The translations under genes were made by a program, and so were the position numbers. Of a stretch of 64,000 nucleotides of DNA, positions 1-11,400 are shown piece by piece (the stretch's first letter is position 1; every line of letters begins with the position of its first letter). The DNA is from Tubulanus polymorphus. Lineage: Eukaryota > Nemertea > Palaeonemertea > Tubulaniformes > Tubulanidae. The notes below the pieces were generated by a model, which searched no databases, was not told the DNA's origin, and saw only the letters and a list, made by a program, of their open reading frames with translations. The DNA lies in NCBI RefSeq assembly GCF_964204645.1, contig NC_134029.1, positions 24,074,450 through 24,138,449 on the forward strand, in the 5' to 3' direction.

Positions 1-30
1 AATCGCCAGGAGGAGAATCCACGGTAGCAT
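1..30 (-). CDS. Possible signal-peptide start of a gene running off the left edge
   Basis: Read on the minus strand, an ATG at 30-28 opens a frame that stays open to the window edge and encodes MLPWILLLAI, a strongly hydrophobic stretch like the beginning of a secretory signal peptide. It would be divergent from the methyltransferase gene at 2.6-4.2 kb, so a shared promoter region would lie between them. Only ten codons are visible, so no product can be named and a chance hydrophobic run is quite possible. Confidence 0.25.
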   Translation of the reverse strand, partial: MLPWILLLAI

Positions 31-2629
31 GTTCACAGTGTGAGTAAGCTGAGGTGAATGGTCTATGCTTGTGTACACCGTGGTCAGCCGGTGACGTGTT
101 CAATAGCGCGTGTCAGAATGATATCAACAACTCTGAAAACCCGCAATTGTGTCTCTATTGTTAATGGATTTACATTATGAGGTTCCACCGCCGGGTTGAA
201 TACGCGCTAGTAGTCAGCTGAACAATATACGTAGTGGAGGAACTTAAGGCCATGAAATAAATTACTTGATTGCCAATAGCTACTTCCGAATTTATTAGCC
301 ACCGCCTGTTTTTTTTCTTAAATTCTAGAATAATTTATAAATTATACCGACCGATAGCACTTCAGTTTAAGATTCACACCAACACAGGTCTTCATATCAT
401 AGAAACCGCGAAAACATTTACTAATGAAATTAGTTTATTAGTCACAACTACGAAAGGACAGTTCATGCACCCCGAGACAACTAACTCACACCATGCACGA
501 GGAAAGCAGTCTATTTGAATCATTGGGGGAAACCCACTAATACCATGTATTCACGATTAATCATCATTCATACTGTTATCACAGAATCCCGTCAATAATC
601 AGATTTTCATTTTAAAAAAACTCCTTGATTCAATTGAGGGGAGACATATTAGGCTTTTTTAATTACTTGGAGCACCGATCCTCTGAAATTCTGCCAAAAA
701 CTTCATGCTTACCACTCATAATTAGAAAAAAAGAAATTGTTTTCTTTAATTTGGATACTGGATTAAACGGTACATCATGTAAATTTAGGAAAGTCCATAT
801 TAGAATTTCGTTTCTTGTTCCAATTTACTCTTATCCCATTTTTTGATTTTGGTCAGAGTATGGCGCGGTATCAAATCATGCGGTCAGTCTGTCCATGAGG
901 ATGCTAGTTGTGATAAGTCAGACAAGTCATGATTAGGCATTGATGCAATTGACTATAGAGAAAAACTGCCACCTGCCACTTTTTTCCGCATTAAGTGTTA
1001 AATTTTGCTTAAGCCTACAAAAATCATGTCATCATTGATGCCGGTCCTCTGATAGAAGAAAAATAAACTCAAAAGAAAAACCATTCAGTAAATGATAATA
1101 ATAATATTGAGTTTATTAATCACAATGCAATAAAAGTGGTAATTTTCAATTTGCCTCGTGCAAATTCATACGCTCGCTGTTGTTATGTGTCTCTGGTGAA
1201 TCCTTTCAGTTCCTAATCTTTGTTTCTTGGTGAAATAATGTACGTTCGATATTGACCCTCGCCTGCAATGACTCTCGCCTTTCTTTCCCGCCACCTGAAA
1301 TAATAAAAAGAAAGTATTTCTTAGTGGTTAATTATTGATGTCGAAAAGTCTGTGAAACATTCTTTGAATTTAGAAAATTATACAGCGGAACCTCGTTGCA
1401 ACGAACTTCAGGGCACCAGAAAATCTGTTAGTTATAATTCGTTATATCAAGTGTGGAAATAATTGATATTGTCTTATCTGGAATGAAATTCTAGTTTTGT
1501 TATAACTGATAAATTGTATAAACGAGGTTCCACTGTAAACAGAGTTCTACAGATGGTGAAAATATCTCAGAATTCATTGTCTCAATTCAGGTTGAAATTC
1601 CGAATAAATCCGTGACTGAAATATCTAAACATACGTGAAATAAACAATCACCAAATTTTAGATTTAGAAGGAAGGGGAGCCTAACATCCACCAAATATCC
1701 TCATAAATCAACCCTTCCGGAAATTTGTTTATAAACTCTACTAGGGCAGGAAGAAATAATGACCTACGAAACTGGGTTGTCTAAATTCAATATTAAACCT
1801 CATTAAAATCACTTGAAAACGCGTTTTAATAAATTCAGGTTCTATTCTGACTGCGAATGTAGAGTAGGTGGACATTTCAATTCAATTCAATTCATATTGA
1901 TCCTTGTCGAAACATTACAACATCAGATATACAACAATAAAGTGAACACATTACAATCACAGTTACAAACAAGAGAGAGAGAGAGAGAAGTTTAAAAAGG
2001 GAAGAAAGAGAGAAAAAAGAAACAAAAACACATATAACAAAATATGGTCAGGCGACCAGTCTACATTCGATATAGATCGGTAACCAGTCTAGCTCGGATT
2101 CGCGCTAGAGGGCAGTTCTTGCGAACGCGGAAATAAACGTGAAAACGAACTAGGCCTAACGAGAATAAAATAATAAATCGGGTTATATCACCGATTGATT
2201 CGATATAAAAAAATGATGCGACCCGTAAATACCAATATTGATGAAGGTATTGAAAGTTGACGTGAAGAAATGTATTTATTAGATGTCGTTTTTCTTTGTA
2301 GAAAATGAGAGGAAAAAGTCAAAAGAAGTAATTAGTAATGCTATGTACCAAAATAAGCCACCAAAATCTGTCTAAGCCGACTGACAGTTCATCTAGGGTT
2401 AAGGACTGTTTTGTTTATGTTAGTTCACATCGTGCGGATCTTGATTTCCTAATTTCCAAACCCCTATTAATTTGGTCATTTAACCTCATGATTGTCTGAC
2501 AACAATCTTACTATAGGCCTGACGAAATTAGCAGCTTGAGTCGTTACAAACTTTAATCAGACACCGAACCTTTAGGTACTAACAATTTTGTAGTATGATT
2601 TTATAATGTGTATGTTTATATATTTGTAG
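31..2629. other. Upstream region of the NTMT1-like gene; no coding exon recognised
   Basis: No convincing protein-coding exon was found. The missing first coding exon of the methyltransferase should contribute only a few residues and may lie here, but no short ATG exon with a phase-1 donor stood out. Contents that can be named are a pogo-like MITE at about 1381-1537 and a short (GA)n run at about 1970-1989. Predicted peptides of 60-80 residues in this interval show no family resemblance. Confidence 0.5.
1381..1537. mobile_element. MITE with TA flanks, pogo/Tigger-like ends
   Basis: The 157-bp unit starts TACAGCGGAACCTCG and ends with the near-complement CGAGGTTCCACTGTA, giving about 15-bp terminal inverted repeats that include TA at both ends, as expected for TA target sites of Tc1/mariner-superfamily elements. 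It has no coding capacity. Related copies lie at about 7393-7568, 8913-9057 and 50347-50521. Assignment to pogo/Tigger rests on the resemblance of the ends only. Confidence 0.65.
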
Positions 2630-4189
2630 ATAGCACTCAGCGGCCGAAATTTTACACTGATGCGGAAAAATACTGGGGAAGCGTGCCGTCGACTGTGAAT
2701 GGAATGTTAGGTGGATTTTCACATATATCACCAACTGATATCAATGGATCTCGAGATTTCATCATACCATTTCTAGAAAAGGTGAATATTTCATTGACAA
2801 CCTCCTTCGAGGAGGACCCAAACCTGATGACATCTTGAGACTCTGCCACGTTCCTCCCTTGACAGGGATTTGAACCTGATGACATCGTGAGACTCTGCCA
2901 CGTTCCTCCCTTGACAGGGATTTGAACCTGATGACATCGTGAGACTCTGCCACGTTCCTCCCTTGACAGGGATTTGAACCTGATGACATCGTGAGACTCT
3001 GCCACGTTCCTCCCTTGACAGGGATTCGAACCTGATGACATCGTGAGACTCTGCCACGTTCCTCCCTTGACAGGGATTTGAACCTGATGACATCGTGAGA
3101 CTCTGCCACGTTCCTCCCTTGACAGGGATTTGAACCTGATGACATCGTGAGACTCTGCCACGTTACTCCCTCAGCAGGGATTCGAACCTGATGACATCGT
3201 GAGACTCTGCCACGTTCCTCCCTTGACAGGGATTTGAACCTGATGACATCGTGAGACTCTGCCACGTTCCTCCCTTGACAGGGATTTGAACCTGATGACA
3301 TCGTGAGACTCTGCCACGTTCCTCCCTTGACAGGGATTCGAACCTGATGACATCGTGAGACTCTGCCACGTTCCTCCCTTGACAGGGATTTGAACCTGAT
3401 GACATCGTGAGACTCTGCCACGTTCCTCCCTTGACAGGGATTTGAACCTGATGACATCGTGAGACTCTGCCACGTTACTCCCTCAGCAGGGATTCGAACC
3501 TGATGACATCGTGAGACTCTGCCACATTCCTCCCTTGACAGGGATTCGAACCTGATGACATCATGAGAATTTGAAAATGGATGTTCGAATGTGTGCCGAG
3601 GGCCGATGTACTTTCTGACGAATTCGTTCTTTCAATTGAAATATTCAATGTACAGATTTTGTTTGTTTTTCTACAGGATTCACAAACAGGAACCGGTAAA
3701 AAGCGAGCTCTCGATTGCGGTGCGGGAATCGGTCGTATCACCAAACGACTTTTACTGCCGATATTTGACGAGGTCGATATGGTCGAGGTCAATCCTAATT
3801 TCATCGAAGAAGCGAAAACGTTCCTCGGCGATGAGGCTAAACGCGTCGGCAATTTTTTCTGTAGCGGTTTACAGAATTTCACTCCGGAAAAAGGACGTTA
3901 CGACGTGATATGGATTCAGTGGGTTATCGGCCATTTAACCGATAAAGACTTTGTTGATTTTTTGAATCGTTGCGTCGAAGGCTTGACGCAGAACGGTCTG
4001 ATCGTCGTGAAAGATAATTTATCATCTACGGAATTACTGTTCGATGAACAGGATAGTAGTTACACTCGTACTCAACAACAATTAGAAGCCGTGTTCGAAA
4101 GCGCTGGATTTAGAATATTGAAAAACGAGAAACAGAAAAATTTTCCGACCGGTCTATACGCGGTACGCACATACGCGCTTCAAAAATAA
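2630..4189 (+). CDS. NTMT1: N-terminal Xaa-Pro-Lys N-methyltransferase 1-like (3' two coding exons)
   Basis: This SAM-dependent enzyme methylates the alpha-amino group of proteins starting X-Pro-Lys after Met removal; family members act in nucleus and cytosol. Two exons are visible: 2630-2781 (acceptor TTTGTAG, donor GTGAAT) and 3677-4189 (acceptor TTTCTACAG, stop TAA). They encode about 220 residues against about 223 in the human protein, so only a few N-terminal residues in an unseen upstream exon are missing. The first exon carries the family's YTDAEKYW...NGMLGG...DINGSR region. The second carries SAM motif I DCGAGIGRIT (3713-3742), the peptide IQWVIGHLTD with the family's catalytic His, then VVKDN with its Asn and DEQDSS with the acidic residues. 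The intron is occupied by a 52-bp tandem repeat. All expected motifs are intact, so it looks functional. Confidence 0.93.
2821..3570 (-). repeat. 52-bp minisatellite with tRNA-like B box in each monomer
   Basis: About 14 head-to-tail copies of a 52-bp unit (AACCTGAT recurs every 52 bp from 2821 to 3549) fill most of the NTMT1 intron. On the minus strand each monomer contains GGTTCGAATCCCTG or GGTTCAAATCCCTG, which fits the Pol III B-box/T-loop consensus, preceded by GTGGCAGAGT, which is loosely A-box-like. Two monomers, around 3169-3180 and 3473-3484, carry a variant CTCAGCAGGGATT junction, suggesting higher-order amplification. Long minus-strand open frames here are a by-product of the repeat. 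The array probably arose from a tRNA-derived SINE fragment. Confidence 0.9.
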
Positions 4190-4231
4190 TGCTTTTATCA
4201 TGATCTACAGGTGCATGTTTTCTACATGTTT

Positions 4232-4237
4232 AATAAA
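4232..4237 (+). terminator. Polyadenylation signal of the NTMT1-like gene
   Basis: AATAAA lies 43 bp after the stop codon, a short but normal 3' UTR distance, and is the first canonical hexamer downstream. Confidence 0.6.
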
Positions 4238-4580
4238 GAATATGATCTGGAATTCGTGACCTTCTATTTAGTTATTACTTTAGGATCAAATCTTCAGCAC
4301 TCAGGATTTTTACTAGTCGTCAACAAACTGTATTATTGTCGCTGGAACTATCATTATGTTAACGACTTGTGCGACTCTTTCACTGAATTCAAAACACAAC
4401 ATTTGGAATTAATGTAATGTCGGCTGCGATGGTTTTCACCAGCAGATTCGCTCTACCAATAAAACACATCCGATTGGCTCGTTATATCGACTGGTGACCA
4501 CTGGTTATGATAATACATTTAAGAATAAATGAGATACAGGTATTTCGCTGTGGTTCATGTTGTGTACACAGGGTCTGTCC

Positions 4581-4612
4581 ATGGACGTATAAACTAGAGT
4601 TTATACGTCCAT
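4581..4612. repeat. 32-bp near-continuous palindrome flanked by direct repeats
   Basis: Two perfect 15-bp arms, ATGGACGTATAAACT and its complement, are separated by only two bases. GTCTGTCC is present immediately before the palindrome and again just after it (one base removed), like an 8-bp target-site duplication around a very small insert. It lies between genes. Confidence 0.75.
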
Positions 4613-6248
4613 CGTCTGTCCATTCAGTCGTATGATTCCTCCGCTGACAATGATTAGGCGACATGATGGCGTCCATTACAATTGGTGTTGCAATAAAAAG
4701 GATTTGTTTGCAAAAACAATCACAACAAAATGCATTCAACAAGTCAAATAACATCAGATTTTGCTACAGAAGCTTTTTATTTAGCATTGATAGAATGTAT
4801 TTAGAGAAGTGTATTTATTGGTCTACAGTGATTTTACAGGTCGGTCGTGTTCAACAGTTATCAATTGAACTAGAGTCCAGAGTTCTGACACAAGTACCTT
4901 TTGAAACAAGTTGTATGCTCATAAACATTGAATACAATTCGAAGTGATATTCCTATTTGAAGTACTATCGGATTAGGCGTATTATACAAATCGATGATTT
5001 GTGTAGTTGTCGTTCCCTGTTTTTTTCTGAACACTATTGAATCATACAAATTCGAATCAATGCTATGTAGAGAAAGTAATATACTACTGACAGATATAGT
5101 ATATCGAGCAAACAACTTAAAACCATTAACACTAAATTTGAATGGACAATATATCTCACTTTGATTAATACACGCAGACCTTAACCCTTTCGATTAAATG
5201 ATTTTAGTTACGACGTCCTCGACAAATCTTAATTGATATCGGAATGAGACCTGAATTAGTTATTTTTTCCATAGCCAGATAATAATAATACGAGCCATAG
5301 CTGCATATATATAAACCGGTATATAAGATACTGATAATACTGGGTCAAGATCGCCGTCCGGTTGAGAGAAGAGTTTTCGGATGCGATACGGAAAAAACTT
5401 CGCTCGACCCTCGTTTTAAATATTCACCATTACGGATATACGGGAATAAAGGATTGAAATAAACAATTTACGAGTGGATCTCGGTAAAACTATTCCATTA
5501 ATCGTGATAAACGAATCCGAAATAATGAGATAATTAACACATCTGCAAAAACTGAAATCGTAAACATCAATAAGCTCACCTTATCTAGGAGGGTATATAT
5601 ACAAAGTAAGTAAATATATTACATTCAGTGATATTTATATAATATATATATATATAGAACTTTCATCATTTACATATTCATTCTCATATTTATAATATAT
5701 TCGATATAATTATATCGTTTGTGGCGTGAAATAGCAATAGATTATACATGTACTACGATATACACCAAGGTAGCCCGAACCCAGTATAAAATCTAGCAAA
5801 AACACCGAGAGACAATATATTCAGGATTTACTATAGACTTTTACGCGTATTTCTATTCATGTCTGATGTAAGCGTAGGTGGCAACGTGCGGGGTGAAGTT
5901 GAAAGCAAAATGCAGTGATTGCGCGAGAGACCTTGAAGGAATTCACTCATTTCTACCACACGTAAGATTCAGAACCATATTTCCCCTGTTTACTACCGAG
6001 GACAGCAGCACAATCACGCGACAAGAAATCAACACGCCACCGTTAGAAAGAATTTAATAAATATACATCGTCGATTTCATCCGTTTCATATTTGTATTCA
6101 TTTAATGAAGAGGAAATTAGCGCACGTTTTCTAACATTACAACCAGATAATTACACTACCATTAACACGTATATTCCATGACAATGAAAAGATTTTGAAC
6201 CTTCAAATAAAACAATCCACAATCGCCAAAATGTGGTCAATAAAATGA

Positions 6249-6433
6249 GGTACCGGGGTTACGCCATCAGGGGCCGGTTCCATAGTGAGGGCTTAGACTT
6301 AGGCTTAGACCAGTCTAAAACCAACTTAGTTCTATAGCCAATCTAACAACTTAAGACCAGTCTTAAGATTTAAGACCACTTTTGGACTAAGTCACGACTG
6401 TGCAACTGGCCCCTGGTGTATAGCGCCGGTACT
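6249..6433. mobile_element. Foldback/MITE-like element with GGGGCCRGTT termini
   Basis: The left part reads GGTACCGG...CAGGGGCCGGTTCC and the right part is its imperfect complement ending CCCCTGGTG...CCGGTACT, so the two ends can pair over about 30 bp. The interior holds repeated CTTAGACC/TTAAGACCAGTC motifs. Related fragments with TTCCATAGT and GACTGTGCAACTGG-like ends occur in introns near 11570-11810, 59010-59130 and 62754-62990. No coding capacity. Confidence 0.55.
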
Positions 6434-7392
6434 ATCTCACTTTGAAACGCCCGCTTAAAATTCTAGGGCACAAAAACTATGAATTCACACCGATTATGCG
6501 TAAGTTCACAAGTTTACGGGTCATTTCGAGTATCGACGACACACGCATATCGAAAAGCATTAAACCCCACTACTTAAGTAGATCTTGATGATTAATACAT
6601 CGCGGAGCTCAGCGAAGAGTCCTAGATCGGTCAGTTCGGATACTCGGTTAATGCTGTAATACGCGCGTCGCCAACAACGCAACGAAAATGACTCGTAAAC
6701 TTTATGACTGATCACTGAAATATCGAACACGGTAATATTGAGCTTTAGGCACATTTCGATCGAACGTATCCCGATTAGGGAATAACAATACCGGATTAGG
6801 AAACTCTAACAGGCAAGATTATGCTATCGCGGAATACGTAGAGAGTATTCACCGGAAGAGAATTCCAGAATCGGTACCGACCGATCGGAACGTACCTTAT
6901 TTTAATGAGCTGGCTCATGTTTGATAAAGAGCGCTGCAGGCTCGATATCAACACCTACCTAGTTATTATGAATCAAAAATACTAGAATGCAGCACATCAA
7001 TCAAATATTCAATAAAGCGTGTTTATTTCTAAGTGTACGGATATGAGTGATATGTGTCGGTTGTTAAAATCAGATCAGGTTAAAGAAACGCTGAGAATAC
7101 ATTCACCCACTGACTGATGAGGCTAGACCAGAGGCGGGATCGCCGAGATCACCGAGATCGTTAATATCACTACTCTTGTCGATCTTGAGACGTTATGCGT
7201 ACGTCTCGCGGAGCTCTGATCATCGAGTCCTCAGATCGGTTATTTCGGATTCTTGATTAACGAGTCGGTACTCGCCGCCTCGGAATATCTACACCAGCCG
7301 GTTACGCGAATATTATCAACAGCTTCGGTTAAAAGTGTGGAATGTGGGACATCTACTTGTATAAGGAATCATTTTATAGGATTTTATATTAA

Positions 7393-7568
7393 TACAGCGG
7401 AACCTCGTTACAAAACTAACATCAGGAGACTTGAAAATCTGTTCGTTATAACTGATACATATGATAGTTCATTATTTCCCGCATGAAATTAGTAAAATTG
7501 TCCTGATCGGGACAAAAAGTCGATACAAATCGTTATATGCAAGGTCATTATAGCGAGCTTCCGCTGTA
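7393..7568. mobile_element. Pogo-like MITE, second copy
   Basis: It begins TACAGCGGAACCTCGTTA and ends CGAGCTTCCGCTGTA, with an interior resembling the copy at 1381-1537 (GTTCGTTATAACTGATA). Flanking TA is present on both sides. Confidence 0.6.
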
Positions 7569-7777
7569 TTCCTATTTAAAGCTGCATTTCTCGTGAATTT
7601 TTCCATTCATCGATTTAATGAAATGTGTTTATGAAGAACCGATGAAAGCACAGTTATTAGAAGCACTTTACTGCTATACTACTTAATATCTATTTTTGAA
7701 TTTTAACAGTGAAATTTCATCTCGCCTACTCGCGACATTTTCATTCATCCAGCGCGGTATTTAACCTTTTTCAAACA

Positions 7778-7783
7778 TTTATT
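7778..7783 (-). terminator. Candidate distal polyadenylation signal for arfaptin
   Basis: TTTATT on the plus strand gives AATAAA on the minus strand about 485 bp after the distal stop codon of arfaptin. Other sites are possible. Confidence 0.35.
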
Positions 7784-7892
7784 ATTATAATTATTGAACT
7801 ACTCGAACCAACGGACCCGGAACCACGGAGCTAACCGCGATGTATTTTCAATCACTACCGAGAATCAGTAACTAATCCTAATTCTGCTCCGT

Positions 7893-7952
7893 GGAACTGG
7901 GATCCCTGGAACCGAGATTCCTGGAACTGGGATCCCTGGAACCGAGATTCCT
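7893..7952. repeat. Two-copy 30-bp direct repeat
   Basis: A 30-bp unit beginning GGAACTGGGATCCC is present twice head to tail, probably within or just beyond the arfaptin 3' UTR. Confidence 0.75.
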
Positions 7953-8267
7953 GGTGCCATTCATTAAATATAATAAGTGCAGCAGATTACATTCGACTGT
8001 ACATCATTCTTTGTCATGTACACAGATACTACCATTGAAAAATATCAAGCTTCTCAACTCATTATTCTGAATGCGGACAGCAGTTTTAAAACATCTATTC
8101 AATTTTCTCTTTTTTTTCTGTAAATTTCAAATAAATCATGAAGAACATTCAGAAATGCGCGAGAGCTTCTGATCGGAATTCAGAGAGCTGATGATTAAGA
8201 GACATCGATGATTAAAATGGGGTTGATTTGAACTGTGTCTCTCCGACGCGAGGCAGACGTCGATCAA

Positions 8268-8420
8268 TCACTGCTCGATCCACGAAGGTTTACCGGCGTT
8301 CGGCTGCTTCAGTTTGATGTTGAATCGTTTTAATGTCGCCTCCAGTTCCGTCTGATTACCGGAGAAATACGCAGATACCGCATTGTGGAATAGTAGTAAC
8401 TGTTTATGCATGACCTTCAC
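8268..8420 (-). CDS. ARFIP: Arfaptin distal alternative last exon (long form)
   Basis: The exon follows a poly-T acceptor and begins phase 0 with [19 protein letters not shown]. It encodes 50 residues ending GKPSWIEQ and a TGA stop. This end matches the vertebrate arfaptin C-terminus (KPSWLEEQ type) closely, so it is the ancestral-looking terminal exon. Confidence 0.92.
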   Translation of the reverse strand: MKVMHKQLLLFHNAVSAYFSGNQTELEATLKRFNIKLKQPNAGKPSWIEQ

Positions 8421-11400
8421 CTAAAAAAAAAAAAAAACAGACAAATTCACCAATGGTCTTAATCTTTATTAACAATTAATAAGTTTTTACCCAAGAATAA
8501 AATCAGCAAATCTTTTCATGACAGATTCAGAAGAATTTTTCTTCCGATCTCCAGAGATTTACAGTCAACCATTGGATTAGTCGTCACATCACTATTTTTG
8601 AGTGCCAGTTCCCCACAGAGTGACCTTAATTATCCTGAGTTATCCTACGTCGACTGTTTATGAATTTTTTTCAAGTAAATCTCTGAAAATGTGTAGAAGC
8701 ATTCTACCCGAAATGTCAGGTTAACAGATTTTTGCTGATAAATCTTCAATATTGTAGTTGTTTTATACACGCTACATACAGACAGCGACTCGTTAAGTCT
8801 GAATGGATTTCAAGATTAAGATAGCTGAATTCTAAAGTTCTAAAAAAACCTGATTTACCAGAAATGGAAAATTCGGTAAATCCTATCAATATTCGATGCC
8901 AAAAATGTATCGATGAACCTCGTTATAACTTCGTAACCCAGAATTTCATCCCAAACAGGACAATTTTGATTGATAATTTTCGACTGGATATAATAAATTT
9001 TCGGTTATAACGAACAAATTTTCTGGTTCACTGAAGTTCGTCGTAACGAGATTCCGTTTTTAATGCCTTAAATTTGAACATTCTTTAGAACTAGGTTCCA
9101 CCATATGGTACAAAAGAAATAAGACATGATTCATTAGTTATAGCATGACAACAAAATTTTCCATCAAAAAATATAAATGAACAATTACGAAAATGCTCTT
9201 ACTGAATTATTTCATGATCATATCCAATTAATTAAAAGGTTGATTACTAGTGTAATCCATAATCAATATGGAATATGTCACCAGTAAGACTCATGTCGGG
9301 TCTTACATCATCATACAATACCAAACACTGAACATATGTTTCATTTATCTATAGACATCAACTCAACTGAATTAAACTGTCAGTGCTCAGTACTAGAGCA
9401 TACAGCGCGCGCAGGCGGCAAGCTGTTGCAACATTATCTACGCAGATATTCTGATAAAACTATATTTATTCTATATCAGTATATATCACCACAGTGCTGT
9501 GTGAATGATAAAAGTGCTCTCTGCTCTCACTACCACCGATTGATTTGATGAATAGTTTTTTTGTTGACGAGACCCGCGCTCGAGATAAAATAATTCATGC
9601 AGAAAATATTCAACGGAGATTTGAAAAGAAATATCTGAACAAACAACCATACATGGACTCTCAATATTCATACAAATTAAACAGATTAAAAGTTCCAATT
9701 TCAGACACTAGTTTCACATATAAATTCCCCTCTTTTTACTTCTAAAAACAGCTAAGCTTTTCAACATACTACTACATGCAATAAACACGAAACAATCATC
9801 TTCTTTTAAATACTTTTTTCATGCGCTTTCTCACTTTTTCTCACATTTTTTACGACAGGTATTTACGACATATCCTCTGCGAAACGATTAACAGAATTTC
9901 GTTCATGTATGGTTTACTGTGTTCAGCGAGTTGAAATAGTCACAAATACAACATTTTACGAGATTGAATTTTACAAAGAGCCGCGACGACACAAGATTCA
10001 TTCATTTCTCGCATACGTAAAGCTCGCTAATTAAAGCATATTCAATTTCATCGGTTATGATAAAAACGCTGCCTACAAACGATTGATTAAGCGGAAGAAA
10101 TAGGGTTGCGTAAAATTAGTGCGACTGGGAACAATTGATTAGTATATTAAGCAAAATTGAAGAGTAGAATTGAGTAATTAATGCATTAAGTAAACTGCAT
10201 TTTTGTAAATGAACGTATTATTGTTTGAGGTTAGTTTTTATGAAAGAACTGAGAAAGCAACACGTTTCGACGAGTTAGAAATATGCGCAGAATATACTCG
10301 AACGAAACAAAAAAACGACTGATATGATTTCAGAAAGAGTTTAATCAACCATAGAATCAATAGAATCAATAGATCAATTGATTGATTGATCACGTGTTGC
10401 GTGCGTATGAATGAACAGTCTAATACAACACACAGTTAATAAACAGCCATCACCTACAGAGAGGGGAATTTATAGAAAACCAGCTAACCTTCCAGCATTA
10501 TTAGTTTGCATGAGGGATCTGTAGTTTGTTCAGAGCTTCATTAAGTTCGGCTTCGTTGCCCGCAAAATAGCCGGCAACTGCTTTTTGGAAGAGACACAAC
10601 TGTTTGTGCATTACTTTCACCTATTGTAATATAGAAGAGAGAGACAGAGAGGGTGAGGTGAGAGAGACCTGATCTAAAAAAAGTGACCCGCAATCAAAAT
10701 CGACTAATTCCAACCTGGAAAGTACCACAGAAAATGAAGAGCTTGAAATTCACAATCGCAAATAATGACGTAACTGTCAAACCCACAATAAAACAACCAT
10801 AAAGTTTGGAAACATCGACAAATTTAAAATTTAATTCTAGTACTGATTCTAGTTGGACATCAGTGACCTAACTTAAGTAACCTAAACGCTAGACCAAGAA
10901 GGTCTTATGCCCAAACAGTTGATTGAAGTCTCAACACGTGGAACTAAGACTTTTATACAAATTCCGAAATACGAATTGAAACGTTAAAATTTGCTTCAAA
11001 AAACAACCGAATTGTTACGAGAATGATGATGTTAGTTTAGCACCTAAAACACTATAGAATACTACATTCCTTTACATCTAACCCTCAACCGAATTCAAGC
11101 CTGAGAATAATTCGAATCTTTTGCGAAAATCTTTCGGAAAAGCCGCCAAAAAAAAAACGGAAAAACGCACAAAATCGATACCTTATTTTCTTCTAGGAAT
11201 TTCAATTTGATGCCGACGTCTGCCCGTAGACGGTCGAATTTCTCCTTGTGGGCGTGGAATTTTCTCTGAGCCTCTTCGATACGCGGCTGGTTAAACGCAT
11301 CGCGCGGACCCAAATTCAGGGCCTCTAAATCGGCACGATACGCGTCGTATTCAATCCTAGAATTAAAACAACGTTTATATACGACACATCCGTGTACTGA

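Larger units (their letters stand above)
4238..7777. other. Intergenic region between NTMT1-like and arfaptin 3' ends
   Basis: No gene was recognised. The interval holds a 32-bp palindrome (4581-4612), AT-rich stretches around 5620-5710, a foldback element (about 6249-6433), a diverged duplicated block (about 6600-6680 and 7205-7290) and a pogo-like MITE (7393-7568). The arfaptin 3' UTR probably reaches in from the right. Confidence 0.5.

Noticed and set aside
2652-3473. Long minus-strand open frames of up to 231 codons with repeated SRCHQV and GTWQSL-type peptides
   Set aside because: They are produced by the 52-bp minisatellite staying open in several frames at once (52 is not a multiple of three), and lie in the NTMT1 intron.
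2821-3570. CRISPR array
   Set aside because: The units are contiguous head-to-tail with no unique spacers, and the genome is eukaryotic.
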